Shown one piece after another: positions 38,477 through 45,389 of a stretch of DNA of 45,389 nt. Both the position numbers and the translations under genes were made by a program. Source of the DNA: CAZOHG01 sp964579725 (lineage in GTDB: Bacteria; Zhuqueibacterota; JdFR-76; BMS3Abin05). The stretch is taken from positions 1-45,389 of the forward strand of contig CAZOHG010000028.1 of assembly GCA_964579725.1 (NCBI GenBank), given 5' to 3'. The notes beneath the pieces were generated by a model. It saw only the letters and a list, made by a program, of their open reading frames with translations, ran no database searches and was not told the origin of the DNA. The stretch's first letter is position 1; each line of letters starts with the position of its first letter.

Positions 38477-39616
38477 ATGACCCGGAAAGAATTTTTTAAG
38501 ATGTTGGGCTTGGCAGGGGTTTCAGGCGCAGTGGGTTCGTTAGCGGGGGCCGTTCCGGCGGCGGCCTTTGGGAAGCGGAAAAAAAGCGGGCCAGCGCGCT
38601 TGCGCTGGGAGAAAAAACATCTGAATCTGTACCACCCCTGGACGCTTTCCCGAAATACCAGTTTGTACAAGGAAAACGTGTTCGTTTATTACGAAAAAGA
38701 CGGCCTTGTCGGTTACGGGGAAGCCGCCCCAAACGTACGGTACGACGAAACCTGGCAAACCACCTTCGATTTAATTCAAAAAGCCGAACCCTTCGTGGTG
38801 GCAGCCGACCCCTGGAAGTACGTGGATTTGGGGTACAAAATTCTTTCCATGCAAAAAGGGCAGAATGCGGGCAAAGCCGCTTTGGACATCGCGCTCATGG
38901 ATTGGGTCGGCAAAGCACTTGGTGTGCCGTTGTACAAAATGTGGGGACTGGACCCAAGCAAAACCCCCATTACGACCTTTTCTATTGGAATTGACACACC
39001 GGAAATGATTAAGAAGAAAGTGAAAGAAGCCGCCCCGTACCCCATCTTAAAAATAAAAGTGGGCAAGCCCAATGACGAAGAAATAATTAAGGCCGTGCGC
39101 AGCGTTACGGACAAACCCTTGCGTGTCGACGCCAACGAAGGCTGGAAAACCAAAGAAGAAGCACTGAAAAAAATCCTCTGGCTGGAAAAACAGGGGGTGC
39201 AGGTAGTGGAACAACCCATGCCTGCCGGTAGCCTTGAGGAAATGAAATGGCTGCGGAAGCGGGTGCACGTCCCGCTTATGGCCGACGAAAGCGTAGAAAC
39301 CGCCTCGGATATTCCCAGGTTGGCGGGGGCGTTCGACGCCATTAATATTAAATTAATGAAAGCCGGTGGGATTCAAGAAGCCATGCGAATGATCTGGTTG
39401 GCGAAGTCCCTCGGATTGAAAATCATGCTGGGTTGCATGATCGAAAGTTCCGTGGGCATCACGGCAGCGGCGCACCTGTCCCCGTTGGTTGATTACGCCG
39501 ACCTGGACGGAAATTTGTTGATTTCCAATGACCCGTTTGTGGGGGTAAAGGTGAAGCACGGGAAACTGATTTTGCCCGACGGCCCCGGTTTGGGTGTTAA
39601 ACCACGAAAGGCGTGA
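38477..39616 (+). CDS. Dipeptide epimerase (L-Ala-D/L-Glu epimerase-like, enolase superfamily) with Tat-like leader
   Basis: A 379-residue muconate-lactonizing-enzyme-type barrel. The catalytic lysine pair lies in ILKIKVGKP, metal ligands in RVDANEGW, VVEQPMP and MADESVETA, and the second-face lysine in INIKLMKAGG; the C-terminal GCMIESSVGI and ADLDGNLLI are typical of L-Ala-D/L-Glu epimerases. Unusually, the N-terminus TRKEFFKMLGLAG, followed by an Ala/Gly-rich hydrophobic stretch, resembles a Tat signal with Arg-Lys in place of Arg-Arg. AAAGGAG before 38477 supports this start. It follows the NlpC/P60 lipoprotein by 144 bases, pointing to murein peptide recycling, possibly outside the cytoplasm. 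Confidence 0.88.
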   Translation: MTRKEFFKMLGLAGVSGAVGSLAGAVPAAAFGKRKKSGPARLRWEKKHLNLYHPWTLSRNTSLYKENVFVYYEKDGLVGYGEAAPNVRYDETWQTTFDLIQKAEPFVVAADPWKYVDLGYKILSMQKGQNAGKAALDIALMDWVGKALGVPLYKMWGLDPSKTPITTFSIGIDTPEMIKKKVKEAAPYPILKIKVGKPNDEEIIKAVRSVTDKPLRVDANEGWKTKEEALKKILWLEKQGVQVVEQPMPAGSLEEMKWLRKRVHVPLMADESVETASDIPRLAGAFDAINIKLMKAGGIQEAMRMIWLAKSLGLKIMLGCMIESSVGITAAAHLSPLVDYADLDGNLLISNDPFVGVKVKHGKLILPDGPGLGVKPRKA

Positions 39617-39627
39617 GGAAAAACCGG

Positions 39628-40317
39628 ATGCCTTTTAAAACAATTCTTTTTGATCTGGACGGTACATTGGTGGACACCGTTGAAGACGTCCACTTTTGCA
39701 TTAATCAGGCTCGGGCAGAAATGGGATTGCCGCCCTTACCTCTGGAAAAGGCACGGGAATCCATCGGCCCGGGGCCCAACAAGTTCGTGGAAATCGTTTT
39801 GCCTCCGGATCGCCAAAAGGAGATAGACGCCTTTATTCAAAAATTCAGGCGCTGTTACATCGACCATTTGTCGGATCATTCCCGGCCGTTTCTGGGGATA
39901 ATCGACCTGCTCACCGAATTACAAAAAAGGGGATTTGTTTTGGCCGTGGCCACCAATAAACCGCGCCGCTACACGGAAAAGCTTTTGCAGGTTCTGGGAC
40001 TGGCCGGGTATTTTCCTCATATTTTTACTCCGGACGAGGTGGCCAGCCGAAAACCGGACCCCGACATCATTCTGAAGGCCTTGCAGGTGACCGAAACGTC
40101 TTCGGGTGAGGCCCTTTTGGTAGGCGACACCGACAACGACATTTTGGCCGGAAAAGCAGCCGGCGTCCAAACCTGCGGGGTCACCTACGGCTACGGTTCA
40201 AAGGAAATTTTTCAGCAGCTCAAGCCCGATTTTCTCATTGACAGACCTGAAGAATTGCTGCCGCTTGTGGGGCTGCCGCTCATCCGAGCGGAAAGAGAGC
40301 AGGCAGAAATCCGTTGA
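39628..40317 (+). CDS. HAD-superfamily phosphatase, phosphoglycolate phosphatase-like
   Basis: A 229-residue HAD subfamily IA hydrolase. Motif I is FDLDGTLVDT (nucleophile Asp9, acid Asp11), motif II AVATNKPRR, motif III lysine in ASRKPDP and motif IV LVGDTDNDILAGKAAG; the HTYGYG-like VTYGYGSKEI fits the Gph/PGP group. Likely substrates are phosphoglycolate or other small phosphomonoesters. I prefer ATG 39628 (GAGGA 8 bases upstream); a GTG at 39613 would overlap the epimerase stop. Gph removes 2-phosphoglycolate formed in DNA repair. Confidence 0.85.
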   Translation: MPFKTILFDLDGTLVDTVEDVHFCINQARAEMGLPPLPLEKARESIGPGPNKFVEIVLPPDRQKEIDAFIQKFRRCYIDHLSDHSRPFLGIIDLLTELQKRGFVLAVATNKPRRYTEKLLQVLGLAGYFPHIFTPDEVASRKPDPDIILKALQVTETSSGEALLVGDTDNDILAGKAAGVQTCGVTYGYGSKEIFQQLKPDFLIDRPEELLPLVGLPLIRAEREQAEIR

Positions 40318-40350
40318 ATGCTGTGAAGAAAGCGTGAATCGGGAGGACAC

Positions 40351-41133
40351 ATGAAATTGGACAATATTCTGTACGAAGTGAAAGAGGGAATTGCATGGGT
40401 GACATTTAATCGCCCTAAGGTCCTGAATGCGTTGAACCACCAAACCATTGAAGAGTTGGCTGTCGTCGTGGATGATTTGGCCAAAAATATAGCGGTGCGG
40501 GCTGCCATTTTGACGGGTGCCGGAGAGAAGGCCTTTGTTGCCGGTGCCGACATTCGGGAATTGGCTTCGCTGGACCCGCTGGCCGCCAAGGAATTCGCCC
40601 GAAAAGGGCAGGCCGTTACCCTTGCACTGGAAAATCTGTCCAAGCCCGTTATTGCGGCTGTAAACGGTTTTGCCTTGGGAGGAGGGTGTGAAATTGCACT
40701 GGCCTGTCACATGCGAATAGCCTCGGAAAACGCCGTTTTCGGGCAGCCGGAAGTCAATTTGGGCATTATTCCCGGATATGGTGGCACCCAGCGCCTGGCC
40801 CGACTTGTGGGCAAGGGGCGCGCTCTGGAAATCTTGCTTTCGGGCAGGATGGTTTCGGCAGAAGAGGCCTTTCAAATAGGACTGGTGAACAAGGTTGTTC
40901 CACCCGAAGCTTTGGTGCAGGAAGCTGAAAAATGGGCAGGAACAATCTTGTCGAAAGGGCCCCTTGCCGTAAGATACGTGTTGGATGCCGTCAATCACGG
41001 TTTGAATATGAGTTTGCCGGATGCCCTAGATTACGAGGCGTCGCTTTTCGGATTGGTTTGCCAGACGGAAGACCGAAAAGAAGGCACCCGGGCCTTCCTC
41101 GAGAAACGTCCGGCTCAATTTAAAGGAAAATGA
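40351..41133 (+). CDS. Enoyl-CoA hydratase/isomerase (crotonase family)
   Basis: A 260-residue crotonase. The first oxyanion-hole stretch FVAGADIRELASL and the second, ALGGGCEIALACHMRIA, are present, as are the catalytic glutamate context PEVNLGIIPGYGGTQRL and the C-terminal AFLEKRPAQFKGK. Length and motifs match short-chain enoyl-CoA hydratases (beta-oxidation or crotonyl-CoA/butyrate-type routes). GGGAGGA precedes the ATG. It ends the plus-strand unit begun at the epimerase; no partner dehydrogenase or thiolase lies nearby. Confidence 0.94.
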   Translation: MKLDNILYEVKEGIAWVTFNRPKVLNALNHQTIEELAVVVDDLAKNIAVRAAILTGAGEKAFVAGADIRELASLDPLAAKEFARKGQAVTLALENLSKPVIAAVNGFALGGGCEIALACHMRIASENAVFGQPEVNLGIIPGYGGTQRLARLVGKGRALEILLSGRMVSAEEAFQIGLVNKVVPPEALVQEAEKWAGTILSKGPLAVRYVLDAVNHGLNMSLPDALDYEASLFGLVCQTEDRKEGTRAFLEKRPAQFKGK

Positions 41134-41163
41134 AAATCAGTTGCAAAAAAATTACAATGACCA

Positions 41164-41192
41164 TTGAAATCAGCAAAAATTTAAATTAAATT
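41164..41192 (+). promoter_or_regulatory. Promoter of the FNR-rubrerythrin unit
   Basis: TTGAAA (41164-41169), a 17-base spacer and TAAATT (41187-41192). The leader to the ATG at 41367 would be about 170 bases. Confidence 0.5.
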
Positions 41193-41366
41193 ATGTGAAA
41201 AATTCTACACTTATTTTGAAAAGCAATGAACGCTGATTTCCTGACCCAAAAAGTACGAGAGCTTGACTGCTACTTCGGGTAAAAACGACGTTTGAATGAA
41301 TTGTCACAAAAAGTCGGAAATCACGATTACGAAGAAATAAGGGATATCAGAAAAGAAAGGGTTGTA

Positions 41367-42407
41367 ATGGAAGGAAAGCAAGAAGATTTGTACGACGTCA
41401 TTGTTGTCGGGGCGGGGCCCATCGGGCTGTACGCCACTTATTACGCCGGTCTCCGGGATATGAAAGTCAAGGTGCTGGAAAGTCTGAATCAGGTTGGGGG
41501 ACAGCTTCAGGCGCTTTATCCCAAAAAATACATTTACGATGTTCCGGGTTACCCCAAAATCCTGGCGGAGGATTTGGTCAAAAATCTTCTGGAACAGGCC
41601 AGTCAATATCACCCGACTATTGTGACCGAGAGTAAGGTCATGGATTTGAAGGTTCGGGAGCCGTTACATATAGAATTGACGACCGAAAAAGGGGAGAAGC
41701 ACTTCGCCAAATCCGTGATTATTGCAGCCGGAGCCGGTGCCTTCATGCCGCGCAAACTCTCCATTCAAGATGCGGAAAAGTTAGAGGGCCGCGGACTGTA
41801 CTACGTGGTGCACAATCCCGAAGATTTCAAAGACAAGCGTATTTTGATCATTGGCGGCGGTGATTCCGCCTTGGATTGGTCCTTAACGCTGGCGCCCATT
41901 GCAAAGAAGATCGTCCACATTCACATGTTGAAACAATTTCAGGGGCATGAGGACAGCGTGAAAAAGCTCATGGCGCACCCCAGGGTTGAGACCCACGTGC
42001 ACCACCAGTTAAAGGCCATTCACGGAGAAGAACATGTAGAGGCGGTGACAATTGTCAATAGCGTGGACGGTAGTGAAAAAACAATCGAGGTGGACGCCGT
42101 TTTGAGTTTTATTGGGTTCATTACCAATTTAGGGCCGATTAAGGAATGGGGTGTCGAAATTGAAGGCAACGCCATAAAAGTCGATCAAAATATGCAAACC
42201 AATCTTCCGGGGGTTTACGCTGCCGGTGACATTTGTTCTCATCCTGGAAAATTAAAGCTTATTTCAACCGGTTTTGCCGATGCTGCCATTGCGGTGAATA
42301 ATGCCAAACATTTCATTGAACCTAAAGCCCGCATCTATCCGGGACACAGTTCACATACGGTGGAAAAAAAGCAAAAGAAAAAAGAGTCGGAGAGAGGCCA
42401 AAAATGA
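41367..42407 (+). CDS. Ferredoxin/flavodoxin-NADP+ reductase, thioredoxin-reductase-like (YumC/FNR type 2)
   Basis: A 346-residue FAD enzyme that moves electrons between NADPH and ferredoxin or another small carrier. The FAD motif VVGAGPIGLYATYYAGLRDM and the NADPH motif IIGGGDSALDWSL are clear; the CxxC of thioredoxin reductases is absent, and the GGQLQALYPKKYIYDVPGYP and FQGHEDSVKKL segments match the YumC/Chlorobium FNR family. ATG 41367 has GAAAGGG upstream; an in-frame TTG at 41292 would add 25 unlike residues. The last codons overlap the rubrerythrin-like gene by 4 bases, so this reductase may be that protein's electron supplier, directly or through a rubredoxin. Confidence 0.9.
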   Translation: MEGKQEDLYDVIVVGAGPIGLYATYYAGLRDMKVKVLESLNQVGGQLQALYPKKYIYDVPGYPKILAEDLVKNLLEQASQYHPTIVTESKVMDLKVREPLHIELTTEKGEKHFAKSVIIAAGAGAFMPRKLSIQDAEKLEGRGLYYVVHNPEDFKDKRILIIGGGDSALDWSLTLAPIAKKIVHIHMLKQFQGHEDSVKKLMAHPRVETHVHHQLKAIHGEEHVEAVTIVNSVDGSEKTIEVDAVLSFIGFITNLGPIKEWGVEIEGNAIKVDQNMQTNLPGVYAAGDICSHPGKLKLISTGFADAAIAVNNAKHFIEPKARIYPGHSSHTVEKKQKKKESERGQK

Positions 42408-42919
42408 CGCACCCTAAGGCAATAGAACTGTTGAAAAAAGCCGTTCAATTGGAGAAAAACGGTCTCAAAAATTACCTGAAATACGCCAGGCAGACAGCCG
42501 ATCCCTATGGCAAAAACATGTTCATTTTGCTGGCCAATGATGAATTTGACCACATGACGCTATTGGAAAATTTAGTAGCGAAAATGGATCAGCAGTTGCC
42601 CTTGAATGATGTAAAGCTGGATTTGTCCGCTATTGAAAAGGTTGTTCCGAAATTGCGGGAAAAGGATGTCCTGACCAAGGGAACCGAGGGGCAGGATCAG
42701 CTGTCCGCCCTGCGTACGGCCGCCAATCTGGAACGGGATTCCATTCACCTGTACGAAAATATTCGGGATCAGGCGGACGACCCCGAGGTGAAACGCATTG
42801 CACAGCGCCTCGTGGAAATGGAAGAAAGCCATTATGAGCTCATTCAGGCGGAAATTGACTCCATCCTTGGAACCGGATTTTGGTTCGGCTACAAGGAATT
42901 TGATTTGAATGCGGGTTAA
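42404..42919 (+). CDS. Rubrerythrin-like / ferritin-like diiron protein without rubredoxin domain
   Basis: A 171-residue four-helix ferritin-like protein. Diiron ligand candidates are spaced as in rubrerythrins: Glu in QLEKNGLKNY, the E-x2-H of NDEFDHM, Glu in NLERDSIHLY and the E-x2-H of EMEESHYEL. There is no C-terminal rubredoxin domain and no cysteine in the protein. Such erythrin-type proteins reduce peroxide or store iron in anaerobes. The start overlaps the FNR stop (ATGA), so the pair is translationally coupled. Confidence 0.85.
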   Translation: MTHPKAIELLKKAVQLEKNGLKNYLKYARQTADPYGKNMFILLANDEFDHMTLLENLVAKMDQQLPLNDVKLDLSAIEKVVPKLREKDVLTKGTEGQDQLSALRTAANLERDSIHLYENIRDQADDPEVKRIAQRLVEMEESHYELIQAEIDSILGTGFWFGYKEFDLNAG

Positions 42920-42982
42920 TTTCGGCCTTACGGTAACGACAGTTCCCATTCGGCTACGCTATTTTTACTGGGGAGGAGCCAC

Positions 42983-43981
42983 ATGAAAGCCCTAATTGTT
43001 GGGGGGACCGGTTTTTTGGGCCACCACCTTGTTTTTGAGCTGCTGAACCTGGGCCATCGGGTGCGCATTTTGCAGCGTCCGGGTAGGCCTTCTCCCTACC
43101 TTCCCTTGGAAAAAATCGAGGTCGCTGTTGGGGATTTGGACGATGCCGAGTCTCTAATCGCAGCCGCAAAAGGTTGTGAGGTGATTTTTCACGCCGCCGG
43201 GTACTACCCGGTCTACTCGCTGGGAAAGCGGGCTCAAATTCAGCGCGCGTTGCAGCAGACACAAAATCTTCTAAACGCCTGTGAAAAAGCCGGAAATGTA
43301 CGCTTAATTTACACGTCGAGCTTGGGAACTTTGGCGTCCCCTGCAGATGATCCCAATCGGCCCTCCAATGAAGAAGACCGGCTGCCCCTAAAAAAAGCCA
43401 CAGCCACGTACCACCGGATTAAAATTCTCATGGAACAGAGAATTGAGGAGTGGGCGAAAAGCAAAGGGGACGCCGTTATTCTTATCCCGGGCGGCATGTT
43501 GGGGCCCTACGACGTTAAGCCGACTACCGGTCGCGTGGTTCTGGAAGTGGCTAAAAAAGCCATGCCCGCTTACGTGAACGGGAAAACGAGCTGGGTAGAT
43601 GTTCGAGACGTGGCCAAGGCTGAAATTCGCGCGGCGGAAAAAGCAGCACGGGGCGAGCGGTTCGTGCTGGGACACTGGAATACGACAACCCGCGATTTTC
43701 TGGAGATAGTGGCGCAAATCGCTGGCGTACCACGCCCCATTTTTCCCATTCCCTTTTCGGTGGCCTACCCTGCGGCGTACTTGTCGGAATTTTGGGGCAA
43801 GTTTGTTGCCCGCAGCCGCGCGCCTCTGCTTCCGCTGGTCAGTTTAGACCTCATTCGGTACGGGGTTCACCTCGATTCCCGTAAAGCCAGAGCCTTGCTG
43901 AAATTTTCCCCCGGCCCCTTCACCGTCACCATTAAAGAAACACTGGATTGGTTTCGGGCAAACGGGTACCTGAAACACTAA
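42983..43981 (+). CDS. NAD(P)-dependent epimerase/dehydratase family protein (extended SDR)
   Basis: A 332-residue extended short-chain dehydrogenase. The dinucleotide motif is VGGTGFLGHHL, the acidic strand VGDLDD follows, and the catalytic set is the YTSS serine with the Y-x3-K of YHRIK. The layout (HAAGYYPVYSLG, PGGMLGPYD, FVLGHWNTTTRDFLEIV) resembles dihydroflavonol-4-reductase and hopanoid-associated HpnA-type proteins. The substrate is unknown. GGGGAGGAG precedes the ATG. The S9 peptidase starts 19 bases after the stop. Confidence 0.85.
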   Translation: MKALIVGGTGFLGHHLVFELLNLGHRVRILQRPGRPSPYLPLEKIEVAVGDLDDAESLIAAAKGCEVIFHAAGYYPVYSLGKRAQIQRALQQTQNLLNACEKAGNVRLIYTSSLGTLASPADDPNRPSNEEDRLPLKKATATYHRIKILMEQRIEEWAKSKGDAVILIPGGMLGPYDVKPTTGRVVLEVAKKAMPAYVNGKTSWVDVRDVAKAEIRAAEKAARGERFVLGHWNTTTRDFLEIVAQIAGVPRPIFPIPFSVAYPAAYLSEFWGKFVARSRAPLLPLVSLDLIRYGVHLDSRKARALLKFSPGPFTVTIKETLDWFRANGYLKH

Positions 43982-44000
43982 AAAAGGTGGAGAAGCAAAC

Positions 44001-45380
44001 ATGAAAAAATTCGGGCAAATGGCCCTTTTCTTCGGTTTGATTTTCGGGCAATTGGGATTGGTGTGGGGCCAGGTTTCGGAATTTCAGCGCTATTTTGGGC
44101 TGAAATACCCGGCCGAGCTTTCCCTTTCTCCGGACGTACGAAAAGTGGCTTTCAGCGTGCGAGAAGCCGATTTTGACAAAAGTCGATTTTACCGGAATCT
44201 CTGGTGGGTCGAGACCGCAACGGGCCATTTGCACCAATTAACTTTTGCCGAAAATACCGACCGTTCGCCCCGATTTTCTCCAGACGGGCGGTGGCTGGCT
44301 TTTTTGTCCGATCGTGCGTACGAAGAAAACGGGGACAAGCACGAGGGCGTAACCCAAATTTGGTTGTTGTCCACAAATTTTGGCGAAGCCAGACGGCTGA
44401 CCTCTGCCCCGGAAGGTGTGCAGTTCTTCCGCTGGGCACCCGACGGAAAACAGATTGCCTACATTGCCTCACAGCCCGAGCCCGAAAAAGAGCGAAAGCA
44501 AAAGGAAAAACAGCGCCAACACAAATTCGATGCCCAGGTCGTGGACGAGCCCAAGCGGCCCAATGAAATTTGGCTGGTGTCAATTGGTTCCGGCGTTTCC
44601 CGAAAAGTGGCCACACTTGACCCCGGTTTGGATTATTTCGCTTTTTCCCCGGACGGAACCCAAATGGTGTACAGCACCAATTACACGGGGAACTACAATG
44701 ACGCCCAAAAATACGACCTCTTTTTACTCAATGTGAAAACGGGCAAGCGCCGCCCGTTTACAAATTTCCCCGGCCCCGAAACGGCCCCGCTTTTCTCTCC
44801 GGACGGAAAAGAGATTGCTTTTCTGACCCAGACCGTGCCGGACATTGAATTTGCCCAGAGCGACGTTTCGATTAAACCCGTGGCAGGTGGCCCCGTGCGC
44901 AATTTGACCGAGAATTTCGATTACACCGTCGGTTCTTTTTTCTGGGGGCCAAGGGGTAAGAATATCTATTTTGAAGCGCACGTGCGAATGGCGACGTCCA
45001 TTTTCCGGGTAAATGCAAAATCGGGTGCCGTGCGTGAATTTTTGGGCGGAAACGGGTGTTATTCGGGTTTGAAACTCTCGTCTTCAGGGAAAAAATGGGT
45101 TTTTTTGAAGGAAGATGCTCGTTCGCTTCCGGATATTTTTTTTCACGACGGAAAGAAAAATTTTCAAATTACCCACTTTTCGGATCAGTTAAAAAGCAGG
45201 CGGATCGCCAATCAGGAAATTGTACGCTGGAAAAGCGACAACTGGACAATCGAAGGTTTGTTGGTTCTGCCCGTCGGGCGCCAGCCCGGCCAGCACGTGC
45301 CCCTTATTTTGGCCGTGCACGGAGGGCCTTACGGACGCTTTCGCAATTGTTTTCGGCAGTACTACCCGTTTCAAATTTAG
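44001..45380 (+). pseudogene. S9-family prolyl-oligopeptidase-like peptidase interrupted by an in-frame TAG before the catalytic domain
   Basis: The frame codes for 459 residues: a signal peptide (about 1-23, ending LVWG), a WD40/PD40-like beta-propeller (repeats with LSLSPDVRKVAFSV, RFSPDGRWLAF, FAFSPDGTQMVYS, LFSPDGKEIAF) and the first strand of the alpha/beta-hydrolase domain, VPLILAVHGGPYG. It then stops at TAG (45378-45380). S9 enzymes continue another 200 or so residues with the Ser-Asp-His triad. The codons after the stop read Ala-Asn-Arg, exactly how the family would go on (YPFQI-x-ANRGY), so TAG seems to replace a Leu codon (TTG) by one base. A true nonsense mutation, a sequencing error or readthrough are possible; the window ends 9 bases later. 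Confidence 0.75.
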
Positions 45381-45389
45381 GCCAATCGC

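Noticed and set aside
41367..42407. Thioredoxin reductase
   Set aside because: The redox-active CxxC is missing and the sequence fits ferredoxin-NADP reductase of the same fold.

Overview
The window reads as ordinary chromosome of a free-living bacterium, most likely from the FCB superphylum (a Calditrichota/KSB1-like lineage). The main evidence is a PorU-type C25 signal peptidase of the type IX secretion system that carries its own C-terminal sorting domain (24669-28670). Supporting signs are a histidine kinase with an FG-GAP sensor, many clear sigma-70 promoters (TTGACA, 17 bp, TATAAT-like) and purine-rich Shine-Dalgarno sites. No tRNA, rRNA, CRISPR array, transposase or prophage gene was seen. 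The phylum is inference, not proof.

Layout. (1) 1-5040, minus strand: a branched-chain amino acid operon ilvD-ilvB-ilvN-ilvC. It is preceded by a strong promoter, a 60-codon ORF extremely rich in Ile/Leu/Val codons, and a perfect 14-bp long-loop hairpin; this looks like a leader-peptide control region. (2) 5077-9888, plus strand: an Rrf2 (NsrR/IscR-like) regulator followed by a NapH/CcoG-like polyferredoxin, a DUF1858-DUF2249-DUF2249-substrate-binding fusion, a four-helix heme-copper-oxidase-like protein and a YwiC-like protein. This is a probable redox or nitrogen-oxide-responsive unit. (3) 10055-14123, minus strand: a FakA-FakB (DAK2-DegV) fusion, plsY and a C69 dipeptidase; the first two make a fatty acid to acyl-phosphate to lysophosphatidate route. 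(4) 14504-21113, plus strand: PsiE-like protein, methyltransferase, sfsA, an acyl-CoA ligase with an altered A10 lysine, an EF-G2 paralogue and a HIT protein, ended by a 16-bp terminator hairpin.

(5) 21249-23669, minus strand: a class I aldolase and a CDP-alcohol phosphatidyltransferase, separated by a probable free-standing structured RNA (about 22335-22561; own promoter, long closing stem, U-rich terminator) that resembles 6S RNA. (6) 23953-29316, plus strand: a TlpA-like lipoprotein coupled to PorU, then a single-cysteine thioredoxin-like protein. (7) 29537-33601: a two-component system, an FG-GAP sensor kinase and an NtrC-type sigma-54 activator. (8) 33739-41133: phosphohexomutase, deoC, pyrimidine nucleoside phosphorylase, NlpC/P60 lipoprotein, dipeptide epimerase, HAD phosphatase and enoyl-CoA hydratase, i.e. 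sugar/nucleoside salvage and murein-peptide recycling. (9) 41367-45389: ferredoxin-NADP reductase coupled to a rubrerythrin-like protein, an extended SDR, and an S9 peptidase whose reading frame is broken by a TAG codon just before the catalytic domain.

The most interesting items are the Ile/Leu/Val-rich ilv leader with its hairpin, the candidate 6S-like RNA, the cytoplasmic DUF1858/DUF2249/substrate-binding fusion, the FakA-FakB fusion beside plsY, and the nonsense codon in the S9 peptidase.
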